Of a DNA stretch of 64,000 nt, positions 1 to 12,200 are shown piece by piece. Position 1 is the stretch's first letter. Each line of letters starts with the position of its first letter. The notes below the pieces were generated by a model. It had not been told where the DNA came from. It saw nothing but the letters and a program-made list of their open reading frames with translations, and made no database searches. Source of the DNA: Synanceia verrucosa (Eukaryota > Chordata > Actinopteri > Perciformes > Synanceiidae); NCBI GenBank assembly GCA_029721515.1, contig CM056550.1, positions 15,182,406 through 15,246,405 on the forward strand, read 5' to 3'. The translations under genes and the position numbers were made by a program.

Positions 1-3000
1 TCCTAAAAATGAACTAGTACACCTTCATAGTTATTTTTTTAGAAAAAGAACTAAGTTCACGGTCCTAAAAATGAACTAGTTCACCTTCATAGTTATTTTT
101 TTAGAAAAAGAACTAAGTTCACGGTCCTAAAAATGAACTAGTTCACCTTCATCGTTATTTTTTTAGAAAAAGAACTAAGTTCACGGTCCTAAAAATGAAC
201 TAGTTCACCTTCATCGTTATTTTTTTAGAAAAAGAACTAAGTTCACGGTCCTAAAAATGAACTAGTTCACCTTCATCGTTGTTTTTTTTAGAAAAAGAAC
301 TAAGTTCACGGTCCTAAAAATGAACTAGTTCACCTTCATCGTTGTTTTTTTTAGAAAAAGAACTAAGTTCACGGTCCTAAAAATGAACTAGTTCACCTTC
401 ATCGTTATTTTTTTAGAAAAAGAACTAAGTTCACGGTCCTAAAAATGAACTAGTTCACCTTCATCGTTATTTTTTTAGAAAAAGAACTAAGTTCACGGTC
501 CTAAAAATGAACTAGTTCACCTTCATCGTTATATTTTGAGATAAAGAACTAAGTTCACGGTCCTAAAAATGAACTAGTTCACCTTCATCGTTATTTTTTT
601 AGAAAAAGAACTAAGTTCACGGTCCTAAAAATGAACTAGTTCACCTTCATAGTTATTTTTTTAGAAAAAGAACTAAGTTCTCGGTCCTAAAAATGAAATA
701 GTTCACCTTCATCGTTATTTTTTTAGAAAAAGAACTAAGTTCACGGTCCTAAAAATGAAATAGTACACCTTCATCGTTATTTTTTTAGAAAAAGAACTAA
801 GTTCACGGTCCTAAAAATGAACTAGTTCACCTTCATCGTTATTTTTTTAGAAAAAGAACTAAGTTCACGGTCCTAAAAATGAACTAGTTCACCTTCATCG
901 TTGTTTTTTTTATAAAAAGAACTAAGTTCACGGTCCTAAAAATGAACTAGTTCACCTTCATCGTTATTTTTTTAGAAAAAGAACTAAGTTCACGGTCCTA
1001 AAAATGAACTAGTTCACCTTCATCGTTATTTTTTTAGAAAAAGAACTAAGTTCACGGTCCTAAAAATGAACTAGTTCACCTTCATCGTTATTTTTTTAGA
1101 AAAAGAACTAAGTTCACGGTCCTAAAAATGAACTAGTTCACCTTCATCGTTATTTTTTAGAAAAAGAACTAAGTTCACGGTCCTAAAAATGAACTAGTTC
1201 ACCTTCATCGTTGTTTTTTTTAGAAAAAGAACTAAGTTCACGGTCCTAAAAATGAACTAGTTCACCTTCATCGTTGTTTTTTTTAGAAAAAGAACTAAGT
1301 TCACGGTCCTAAAAATGAACTAGTTCACCTTCATCGTTATTTTTTTAGAAAAAGAACTAAGTTCACGGTCCTAAAAATGAACTAGTTCACCTTCATCGTT
1401 ATTTTTTAGAAAAAGAACTAAGTTCACGGTCCTAAAAATGAACTAGTTCACCTTCATCGTTATTTTTTAGAAAAAGAACTAAGTTCACGGTCCTAAAAAT
1501 GAACTAGTTCACCTTCATCGTTATTTTTTAGAAAAAGAACTAAGTTCACGGTCCTAAAAATGAACTAGTTCACCTTCATCGTTATTTTTTAGAAAAAGAA
1601 CTAAGTTCACGGTCCTAAAATGAACTAGTTCACCTTCATCGTTATTTTTTTAGAAAAATAACTAAGTTCACGGTCCTAAAAATGAACTAGTTCACCTTCA
1701 TAGTTATTTTTTTAGAAAAAGAACTAAGTTCACGGTCCTAAAAATGAACTAGTTCACCTTCATCGTTGTTTTTTTTAGAAAAAGAACTAAGTTCACGGTC
1801 CTAAAAAAGAAATAGTTCACCTTCATCGTTATTTTTTAGAAAAAGAACTAAGTTCACGGTCCTAAAATGAACTAGTTCACCTTCATAGTTATTTTTTTAG
1901 AAAAAGAACTAAGTTCACGGTCCTAAAAATGAACTAGTTCACTTTCATCGTTATTTTTTAGAAAAAGAACTAAGTTCACGGTCCTAAAAATGAACTAGTA
2001 CACCTTCATCGTTATTTTTAGAAAAAGAACTAAGTTCACGGTCCTAAAAATGAACTAGTTCACCTTCATCGTTATTTTTTAGAAAAAGAACTAAGTTCAC
2101 GGTCCTAAAAATGAACTAGTTCACCTTCATCGTTATTTTTTAGAAAAAGAACTAAGTTCACGGTCCTAAAAATGAACTAGTTCACCTTCATCGTTATTTT
2201 TTAGAAAAAGAACTAAGTTCACGGTCCTAAAAATGAACTAGTTCACCTTCATCGTTATTTTTTAGAAAAAGAACTAAGTTCACGGTCCTAAAAATGAACT
2301 AGTTCACCTTCATCGTTATTTTTTAGAAAAAGAACTAAGTTCACGGTCCTAAAAATGAACTAGTTCACTTTCATCGTTATTTTTAGAAAAAGAACTAAGT
2401 TCACGGTCCTAAAAATGAACTAGTTCACTTTCATCGTTATTTTTTTAGAAAAAGAACTAAGTTCACGGTCCTAAAAATGAACTAGTTCACCTTCATCGTT
2501 ATTTTTTTAGAAAAAGAACTAAGTTCACGGTCCTAAAAATGAACTAGTTCACCTTCATAGTTATTTTTTTAGAAAAAGAACTAAGTTCACGGTCCTAAAA
2601 ATGAACTAGTTCACCTTCATAGTTATTTTTAGAAAAAGATCTATGTTCACGGTTCTAAAAATGTACTAGTTCACCTTCTTAGTTTTTGTTTTAGAAAAAG
2701 AACTAAGTTCACGGTCCTAAAAATGAACTAGTTCACCTTCATCGTTATTTTTTTAGAAAAAGAACTAAGTTCACGGTCCTAAAAATGAACTAGTTCACCT
2801 TCATAGTTATTTTTTTAGAAAAAGAACTAAGTTCACGGTCCTAAAAATGAACTAGTTCACCTTCATCGTTATTTTTTTAGAAAAAGAACTAAGTTCACGG
2901 TCCTAAAAATGAACTAGTTCACCTTCATCGTTATTTTTTTAGAAAAAGAACTAAGTTCACGGTCCTAAAAATGAACTAGTTCACCTTCATCGTTGTTTTT

Positions 3001-3787
3001 TTTAGAAAAAGAACTAAGTTCACGGTCCTAAAAATGAACTAGTTCACTTTCATCGTTATTTTTTTAGAAAAAGAACTAAGTTCACGGTCCTAAAAATGAA
3101 CTAGTACACCTTCATCGTTATTTTTTTAGAAAAAGAACTAAGTTCACGGTCCTAAAAATGAACTAGTTCACCTTCATCGTTATTTTTTTAGAAAAAGAAC
3201 TAAGTTCACGGTCCTAAAAATGAACTAGTACACCTTCATAGTTATTTTTTTAGAAAAAGAACTAAGTTCACGGTCCTAAAAATGAACTAGTTCACCTTCA
3301 TAGTTATTTTTTTAGAAAAAGAACTAAGTTCACGGTCCTAAAAATGAACTAGTACACCTTCATAGTTATTTTTTTAGAAAAAGAACTAAGTTCACGGTCC
3401 TAAAAATGAACTAGTACACCTTCATCGTTATTTTTTTAGAAAAAGAACTAAGTTCACGGTCCTAAAAATGAACTAGTTCACCTTCATCGTTATTTTTTAG
3501 AAAAGAACTAAGTTCACGGTCCTAAAAATGAACTAGTTCACCTTCATCGTTGTTTTTTTTAGAAAAAGAACTAAGTTCACGGTCCTAAAAATGAACTAGT
3601 TCACCTTCATCGTTATTTTTTTAGAAAAAGAACTAAGTTCACGGTCCTAAAAATGAACTAGTTCACCTTCATCGTTATTTTTTTAGAAAAAGAACTAAGT
3701 TCACGGTCCTAAAAATGAACTAGTTCACCTTCATCGTTATTTTTTTAGAAAAAGAACTAAGTTCACGGTCCTAAAATGAACTAGTTT
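1..3787. repeat. 62-bp-unit satellite array, about 61 copies
   Basis: The block is a head-to-tail array of a unit of about 62 bp, running from the first base of the window, so its true left end is not seen. Units differ mainly in the length of one T run (60 to 63 bp in total) and at a few recurrent sites (CATAG/CATCG, TTAT/TTGT, AGTTC/AGTAC). Each unit holds the perfect 10-bp palindrome GAACTAGTTC and the near-palindrome GAACTAAGTTC. One clearly diverged unit lies at about 2625-2700 and another near 530. All frames are closed by TAA, TGA and TAG within the unit, so it is non-coding. It lies upstream of, and presumably within an intron of, tmem94. Confidence 0.97.
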
Positions 3788-4785
3788 GCATTCATTTGAT
3801 ACATTTTTTTTAAATAAATCAGACACTATGTTATTCAATAGAACCTCTTCTTCACCATTCATCAGCTGTAAATCACTGCCACTCCCGAACTAGTCAGATT
3901 ATCGTTATCAAATTAATGCCGGGCTGGCTCTGAGGCACTGGACTGTCTCTGTGGCGTTGGTTCATAAAACTCCGCCAAGTGCTCTGCAGCACTGGCTTCA
4001 GCATCAGCCATACTGGACTGTCACAGAGACCATCATAGTATTTGCCATAAACAGTGTTGTAAAACCTGAAAACAACTTTCTGTCTCGAGAGTTTTGAAAT
4101 GAATGTGAATGTGAGCAGCGCTGCCATCCATGTTAATGATTTGAAAAGTGATTAGTTCAGTTCACTTAAAATATGAACGTGTTCATGCATGTAAAAAGAC
4201 AGATTTTGAGCGAGCAAATAAACAAACAGGAGAAACACTGAGACTGAACTGTGTTTTGGCATGTTCAAAAATAAATTTACTAAGCACAGAATACATTTCT
4301 GTGCTCAAATCTGCATCAGTTCGCTCAGTTATGTGGCACAAATATAACACATAATTGATAATGGTTACCGTAATCGCTTCGAGCAGCGGCTCCGTTGAAA
4401 ACAGATCAGGAAATAGCCGACCTGCGGCCGCCAGCGTGACGCAGGTCGGCTATTTCCTGATTACAACCATGATCACAGTACGGGTGGAACACTAATATTC
4501 TGGATTTCAGTGTGTACCAGTTTGTGCAAAACTTCTCTGTGTCCTGCGAGTGCTTTCAGCACATTTAATTTGCAATCGAACCAGGAAGTGTTTACTCCGG
4601 TGGGCAGTGACCCCGCCCCAAGACCTGACGTAATTGGTGCTTAGCTCTGGAGCAGCAAAGACTTGGTGCTTGTCTGGCCCCAGTTTTATGTACCAGGGGC
4701 CGGTGCTTAGACTGTGGAAACACAAAGAACTGGTGCTAAGTCAGGCACTGGCCCCGAACCAGCCCTGGAACCACCCTGGTGGAAA
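3788..4785. other. Degenerate transposon-like sequence between satellite and SINE
   Basis: No exon is recognisable here. The first part continues from the satellite (GAACTAG then TTTGCATTCATTT), and 4150-4195 carries GTTCAC, an A-rich spacer and ATGAAC-GTGTTCAT in the same order as the satellite unit. This suggests both derive from one mobile element. A perfect hairpin lies at 4405-4461. The short open frames here show no protein similarity that I recognise. Confidence 0.5.
4405..4461. repeat. Perfect 22-bp inverted repeat with a short loop
   Basis: Arms at 4405-4426 and 4440-4461 are exact reverse complements separated by 13 bases. The left arm runs ATCAGGAAATAG to CCTGCG. The stem/loop junction contains a GCGGCCGC site. 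The loop is GC-rich, unlike the AT-rich surroundings. No terminator or RNA-gene context is apparent. It may be the core of a fold-back transposon. Confidence 0.9.
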
Positions 4786-5083
4786 AGGGCTGTTAGGGTG
4801 AAAGTCAGGGTACACACTGGACAAGTCTCCGGTTCATCACAGGACACATAGAGACAGACAACCACTCACACTCACATTCACACCTACGGTCAATTTAAAT
4901 TAACCAGTTAACCTAATCCCCATGCATGTTTTTGGATGGTGGGAGGAAGCCGGAGTACCAGAGAGAACCCACACAGACATAAGGAGAACATGCAAACTCA
5001 GATAAGGCCCCGGCCTGGGAATCGAACCCGGTACCTTCTTGCCGTGAGGCAACTGTGCTAACCACTACAGCACCGTGCCGGAG
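4786..5083 (-). mobile_element. tRNA-headed SINE, copy 1 (minus strand)
   Basis: Read on the minus strand, it starts with the GCGGCACGG-type head, an A-box-like TAGTGGTTAGC and a B-box-like GGTTCGATTCC, followed by the conserved body (TGTGTGGGTTCTCTC, TTCCTCCCACC, AATTTAAATTGACCG). Three further copies lie in the window. This copy lacks a clear GGATGGATGG tail and appears 3'-truncated. It lies in the tmem94 intron just before the first exon present. Confidence 0.85.
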
Positions 5084-5480
5084 CTCCCGTAGGTCTGAAA
5101 AGGGTTATTAACTCAGAGGGGCCTCCTGCAGCAGACTGACCCAGATCTGGCTTCACCACTGCCTTCGACCTGGTGTCAGATGGAGAGCTCACTGTCACCA
5201 CACTGCTGGAGGTCCAGGTCATAATGTTGGACCTGCTAGAGGAAAGTGTTGGATGGGAGAACCAGAACCAGGACTGAGCAGGGCAGACTGTCAGACCCTC
5301 TTGCAGTACAATGAGAGGTTTTCTGAAGGCACTACCACTTTTCTGCACAACCCAAATCAACGCAAAACCAAAGTTCCTTGTTGTAGCGTTACACGTACTC
5401 TTACTTGAGCAAGCTGAAAAGAGAATCAATTTTAATGTTATTCACATTGTCTGTCATGACCTCTGACCTTTGTGTCACAG
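5084..5480 (+). other. Intron end upstream of the first tmem94 exon seen
   Basis: This is unique-looking sequence between the SINE and the splice acceptor at 5480. I looked for a further tmem94 exon and saw none that I could defend. Minor open frames occur on both strands without recognisable similarity. Confidence 0.4.
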
Positions 5481-8400
5481 ATAACGTCCAGATGCTGTCA
5501 CACGGCTCGGCCGACCTCATCCTGGAGGCCTGCACTGACTTCTGGGATGGAGCTGATATCTATCCCCTCTCAGGCTCAGACAGGTGCAGGCTCTCTCCCA
5601 CTGATCCTTTTCACATAAAGAATCAGAAAAAAGTTCCAGTGTTAAATTCAAACTGGTATCACCTGTCGGCCTCTCTTATTTTGGTTTTACCCATGTCCCC
5701 TTCTGTTACAGAAAGAAGGTTTTGGACTTCTACCAGCGAGCCTGTCTTTCAGGTTACTGCTCAGCTTTTGCCTACAAACCCATGCAGGTATCCTTATCCA
5801 GCCAGCTGAATGGGAAGTGTGTGGAGCTGGCCTCTGGTCCCTGCCTCTTCTCTGGGGTGGAGCTGCCCTCCACCACCCCCATCAAACACAACACCAGCAG
5901 GAACAGCTGGAGCTCTGACGGTACGAGCTGCGACAGGGGAATAGTGAGTGTAGTTCCAGAAGTGATGTGACTCCTCTCATCCTCTCGTCTACAGAGGGTA
6001 TCGGTGAAGGAGTGGAGCGTGAGGACTGTGTTCAGGCCCTCAGTGGACAGATCTTCATGGGCATGGTCTCGTCCCAGTTCCAGGCGAGGCTGGACACGGT
6101 CCGGCTCATCGATGCACTCGTCACTGCTTGTATCCGGTTCGTTTACTTCTCCATGGAGGATGAGCTCCGCAGCAAGGTGAGCACACATCACATGAGCATT
6201 CAGTAATATCTTATTAGTTCAGCCAAAATGATCCAGGGAGGTTTCCTCAGGACATCAGATGGGCTTCCGAAAGGTAACTTTGATATTTTTCAACCTGAAC
6301 CTGAACATTTAGTGTCGAACTGACTAATGGAGACAAGGATTTCTGAATCCGGTCCAGTGTTGAGGGAGAACGCTGCAGACAGCAGCTGCTCACAGGCTGC
6401 AATGTAATCCTGTTGGGGCAAGCTGGCACCATCATTGATATCCAATAAAAGTGCTTGTTTTTGGCGGACAGCCTCTGGTTGTTATTTTATGTCTCTGACG
6501 TTATAGAAAGAGTCTGACTCAAGGACAAGACTTGCTCTGAAATCTGGTGAGGTTTGGCGATTTCAACAATGTGGATAAGATCTTTAAATGCAACGACCGC
6601 CTGTATTTATTTCAGCCAGAGTTCGCAGATACTCAGATTTGTCCTTGAGCGAGACTTTGACACAAAAACAAACAGACCGTCAGCTCAAGCTAAAGGTACA
6701 TAAAAAGGTTTATTACTCTATAGGGTCCTCTCCGGAACGTTCTCAGGCTTGTAACACAGATTAACAAACAAGCCCTTTCAGTGGACGTAACGTTACACTG
6801 ACTGATGCTGCTGACTTAGCTCTTTTCCTCTCAGTACTGAACCACTTCAAGTGTTGTCATCACTAAAACACAAACACATGGGAAAACAGGGTTGAATGTA
6901 GTATGTGGTGGCTTCAGCTGTGTGGCTACCTTTGTTTTTGTGCAGGTTTTTGCAGAGAAGATGGGTTTAGAGACAGGCTGGAACTGTCACATCTCTTTGA
7001 CCCCAAATGGAGACAGTCCCTGTGATGGAGCCCCAAACAGCCCCAGTCAAGTCTCCCTGCATGAAGACTTGAACCAAGGTACCAGCTCTGGTTAAATTTG
7101 ATTTTATGTGGATGTCCAGTCATTGCTGGTGATAATCAATGGTAATATTCATCTTCTTCCATTTACAAAGAGGGTACACTACATCAGTGTTGTTCAACCT
7201 TTTTTGAGCCAAAGCACACCACCAACCAAAAATGTTAAAAAAAAAACAAAAACAAAACAGAAACACCAGATGTGGCAGGTGAGAGAGTGACAGAGTTAAA
7301 ATACGACTTCAGTATGGCGCCAGAGTTTACTGGGTGGCATCCTGTCATCAGCTAGTAGCTCTTTGCTAATAACACACTGTGGCACACTAGTGTTTATTGC
7401 GGCACAGTGGTTGAAAACACTGTACTATATGACTCTTCTACTGGCTGCAGAGTTTTCAAAGTGAGGACTACAAGTTTAAAAAGGAAACAGGTGTCAGGGC
7501 TAGAAAGAGTTTAGCTTACCTCTGTAGCTGCTGCCCATCTCTGCTCGAGGCTTCATTAGCTGCTGTTAGCGTACCATTCATGAATATACTGTATATGCTT
7601 CAAAGTGTTTTTTTTTTTTGGCAGCTGGCACAAGAGGGCGCTCTCACACAGCCTGTGAGTAAAACTGGGGCTTCTGGGAGATGTAGTCAGAGCATAAAGA
7701 GACGGTATACACCACAGAGATCAAAACAGGAAGTGGAGACGATCGAGATTAGAGAACAAAACAAACAGAATGTGGAGAAAAAGTGTTGATTTTGGTGAAA
7801 GTGTCCTCTACTCTACCTCTGATAAAACAAGAATGGAACAAGGTAAAAACAAACATTTTTTTCATGATGAAATAGAGAGTCTCTTCTCTCATTTGAGATA
7901 TTCACTGTTTTCAGAGACATAGTACAAAATATTCTGTGGGTCTGGAAATACGACTGAAAATGGACAAAAACACTGGAACAAGACACTTTCTGTTTTATAA
8001 AAGGGTTGGCACCCAAAGAGTTAAAAACAGCAGTCTCAACAAGTGACCCATGTGAAAGCTAGCTCTAACGTCTTTGAGTGTCTGAACCTTTGACCTTTGC
8101 CTCACATGTGATGCAGATTCTCGGGATGAAGCAGAAGGTCCGCTGCTGCCAGAGGAGGAAGCTCACTCTGACCTGGCCAGTTTCCAGCCTACAGAAAGCG
8201 ATGTGCCCAGCTTCCTGGAGGACTGCAACAGGGTGACTTTGTTAAAATGAGGCTGCTCAGTTCAGAGGACGCATCACTATCTGTCTGATGTTCACTGCCC
8301 TCCACCAGCACAATGACGCTTTTACTGGATTGTTTGTATGGACTGCTGTCTCTTTGTTCCTCTGTCCCTGCTCTGTCTTAGGCCAAGCTACCTCGTGGTA

Positions 8401-9195
8401 TCCACCAGGTTCGTCCTCATTTGAAGAACATTGATAATGTGCCTCTTTTGGTGCCGCTCTTCACCGACTGCACCCCTGACAGTGAGTCCTGTTTCATACA
8501 CAAAGTAATCCTCCTCTGTCTTTACTGTCCTCATCTGCCCTCCATGAGTGAAGTAGAATCTAATGAGAAAAAGGATTTACAGCAATGACAACCAGTAAGG
8601 CCCACTGATGATCCAAAGCACTGTCCCAGATCTTACTGACACTGTCTCCGTTTTACGGTAATATTGATTTATTATGTGAATTATTTCTTCACAGCCATGT
8701 GTGAGATGATGAAGATCATGCAGGAGAACAGGGAGGTTACATGCTGTCTGGGAAGCTCCGCCAATTTCCGCAACAATCGCCTGTTTCTACAGAGTGACCT
8801 CAGGTATACACACAGTAATATAGTACATCTAAACAAAAGCTGCAGTAGATGGTCTTTGCTTCAGGAGCGGTCAGCTGACATCTTTAATGGTGGGCAGTGT
8901 CATTGATTCAGACAGATTCAGGTGGGGCTGTGATGTCATACAGATAGTTTTGGTCTCTTCTGATTGATTCATATGTATATTTCCACCCTCCTCCCTCCAC
9001 AGCATCGCTCTGGACCCTCTGTACCCCTCACAGTGTTCATGGGAGACGTTCGGTTATGCCACCGGTGGAGGATTTAACGACAGAGACGCAGAGGGTCTGT
9101 CTCCTCTGAGGCTCTCTGGGCAGCTCAACAGTCTGGGCTGTTCAGTCACCTTCCACCAAGGAGAGAGCGTCAGCATGGTCAAGCTCATAGAGCAG
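5481..9195 (+). CDS. tmem94: tmem94 exons for the cytosolic ATPase-like region
   Basis: These eight exons encode the soluble part ahead of the final membrane bundle. It runs from NVQMLSHGSADLILEACTDF, through ALSGQIFMGMVSSQ and the KLPRGIHQVRPHLKNIDNVP block, to LSGQLNSLGCSVTF. The place where classical P-type pumps carry the hinge motif GDGxND reads CCLGSSANFRN, as I recall it does in TMEM94 orthologues, so it is family-typical rather than damage. An acidic linker (DEAEGPLLPEEEAHSDL) precedes SFQPTESDVPSFLED. In exon 5712-5920 an apparent 14-base intron is simply coding sequence. Confidence 0.9.
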
Positions 9196-9208
9196 GTTAG
9201 AGACACCA

Positions 9209-9246
<38 letters not shown>

Positions 9247-12200
9247 CAGCTGTTTCTGAGGTAATGAAGGAGGGCTGGCTCGGCTGTGGCTTAGGGTCTG
9301 AGCCTTTTGTACAGTAACTCTACTTGGACAAACTGAAATGCGTTGCCAGAGATGTGCTTCGGGTCATGAAGCAGAACTTGATTAAAAATATTCAAGGAAC
9401 TTAACAACACAGTCGTAACTAACGATCAAACAAGCTGATAAAATTAGACTAACGATCTTTTCTGAATCTGTCCAAACTTCTCCTGTAATTCAGCAAACAA
9501 ATAATCCACCAAAGAGCATCATTAAACGATTAATTAGCACATATATATTTCGGGCAGTTTAATGCACAAATTAGTTAACCTGTTTATTTCGAGCCCTAGT
9601 ATTGATTGAATCTGCTGCTGGTTAATCTTTTCCAGGCACGACACACAACCTACGGCATCCGCAAGTGCTTCCTCTTCCTGCTGCAGTGTCAGCTCAGTCT
9701 GGTCATCATCCAGGTGAGAGAGGACACCTCCATGTTAACGCTGCCCTCTGCTAGGTCTTTATGTGAAAATCCATTTGTGACATTGAATAAAAACATGGTG
9801 TTTCTCTGCAGTTCTTAGCCTGTCTAGCTCAGCTTCCTCCTCCCATGAACACCACTGACATCCTGTGGCTGTCCTGCTTCAGCTGCCCACTGCTCAGGTA
9901 CACTCCTGCTCTTCATACTGTGATAAGAGTCACTGTTGTTTTACCGTGCAGGATGTCATGCTTCTGGTTGTGGTTTACGTTGTGTTGACAGTGTGTCGTT
10001 TCTCGGGAAGCCACCAGACAGTTCAGTCATGACTGTTGCCACGGGGAAGAACCTAGATTCAATTCCAAGGAAGGTAAGATCACATTTCAGTCATTTTAGG
10101 TTTCGTTATTGCTATCTCATACTGCGTTAGACAGTTTCTGACTCATGTGATCCATATATTTTCTATATCTACAGAGTGTTGTTAAATTTAAAAAAAAAAA
10201 TTAAGATTATTAAAAATAGATTGATGTAATCGTTTCCTAAATTCACACATTTATTAAACAGAATGTTCTACTGCAGTCTAGGGATGGCTGTTGACAAGGA
10301 CTTCACGATACAATACGTATCGCAATACTCAAGTCACAATATGATACATTATTGTGATATTCTATTCATAGATCACTGAGAAATTTAAAATAGAGCTTAA
10401 AATATAAGTTGTATATACAATATGTACATATATACAGTATGTATGTACATGTATAAATATTTATAGGGGGCCCATATTAGTTGGATTTTAGCATCTCAAA
10501 TACTACACTTTCTCTGTGCTCAAAACCTGTTTGCCCTCATTAAAAGAGCAATAAAATTCTTTATTCTGTTTCTTAAGAACATTCAGACATTGGAATGGTA
10601 ATGAGAAGAAATATTTCAGGCTTTGTTAGCATGAATGTGTGTGAATGTGTGCAGTGTTTTCACTCTGCTGTTTATTAAAACGTGCAGTAAACTCACTGTG
10701 CATTAAGTTGATAATGTAAATAGAATAGAATAGTTTTTTATTTATTCACTCGCCACAGCAGCATAGACAAATTCCAGTCATGGAAAAAACAATATACAAC
10801 AGCAAAAACAGAATAAGTCATAATATTAATAGAATATGACAAAATAAGTAATAATATTGATAGAATAAATATTTACAATATGTATTGAATAACAAAGCAG
10901 GAACAAATGTATCTGTGATTGCAATGAAAATATTAATTAAACACAATGTTTAGATAACTAGAATATATTTTTACTATTTGTTATGTTGACATGACCTGTG
11001 GAGATAAGATGAAACAGCAGTGCAAATAATTCTGAGAAAATTATTGAAATCATGATGATAATTTGATAATATAATCATTGTGACAGGCCTGTGCACCTGT
11101 ATTCTATTATCTATGTCTGTTTTTTTTATTTTTATGATTGATGACAGTGGAAAGTCTTTGAAAGTAAATCAATGACATTTGTTCCCGTCCTACTGTAATA
11201 TAACAACACTCAGTGTGATAAACACATTGGTATTAAAGTTTAGCAGAAAGAATCATTGAAGGGATGTGACTGCATGTTGATGGATAATAATTTCTGCCAC
11301 TGATGAAGCTTGAACTGAAAGGATTGGAAGAAAACCTTAAAAGCCTGTAGGTTCAGTCAGAGTCGCTCATCACGTTGGCCTCTTTGACCAGACCCAGAAC
11401 TACTTCCTGGGCTGCTTCCTGCTGAAGTTTGGCCTGACGGTGTGCTCCTACCTGCTGGCCTTTGGCTTCACCCTGCAGGAGATCTGCCTCAGAAGCAGCA
11501 ACTCCACCTTTTCTGACAACACCACTGTCAGCTGCCTTTATATCCTCACAGCCAGGTAGGGAGCATGGCCGTCCTGCTGCCAGAAGGCCACCAGTCGTTC
11601 CACTTGGTGGCTCATTTTGTGTCAGGGTTAATTTCAGGATCATTTGATACTGAAGATGTTCTGTGTTTCTGCAGCTCTTCAGCTGATGCTCCTCACTGGT
11701 TCAGTGAGCTGTCCAGCAGCCTGCTGCTCACGCAGAAGGTCATGGCGGGGTTCCTAGTCTTACACACTGGTAGGACCTCACTCTGACATGTTCTGCATGA
11801 ATGATGATCAAAGTCACCATGTTTCTATCATCAGTCAAATCAACCCTTCCTTGTGTTTGTCCCACTGTCTCAGTGGTGATCTCTCTCAGCTATGTCCACC
11901 GTTCTCAGCCTCTGTGGAGAAAGACTCCCCTCAGCAACACCTGGTGGTGCCTCACTGTGCCTGTGGTGTAAGTAGCTGCTCATTGTTCTGCTCACAGTAA
12001 ATCACCTCATGTCTTTTAGATTACTACAACTGTCTCAGTTCCTTGCTTCAACAAGTCAGCGTTCCTCGGCTCTCTCAAGGAATTAAATCCAGTTTTTAGC
12101 ATCCCAAAGCTAAGCTGTCTCCACCTGTGACATGCTCCACATTTCTTAAAGCTGAAGTCGGCAGCGTGGAGCAATGTGATTTTTAAAAATAAAAAAGAAA

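Noticed and set aside
1..3787. Regular repeats suggesting a CRISPR array
   Set aside because: Units are contiguous with no unique spacers, there are no cas genes, and the surrounding genes are vertebrate. It is a satellite.
5788..5801. Apparent 14-base intron (GTATCC...CCAG) inside the tmem94 exon 5712-5920
   Set aside because: It is far too short to be spliced. The frame is open through it, giving YKPMQVSLSSQLNGK, as in the human protein.
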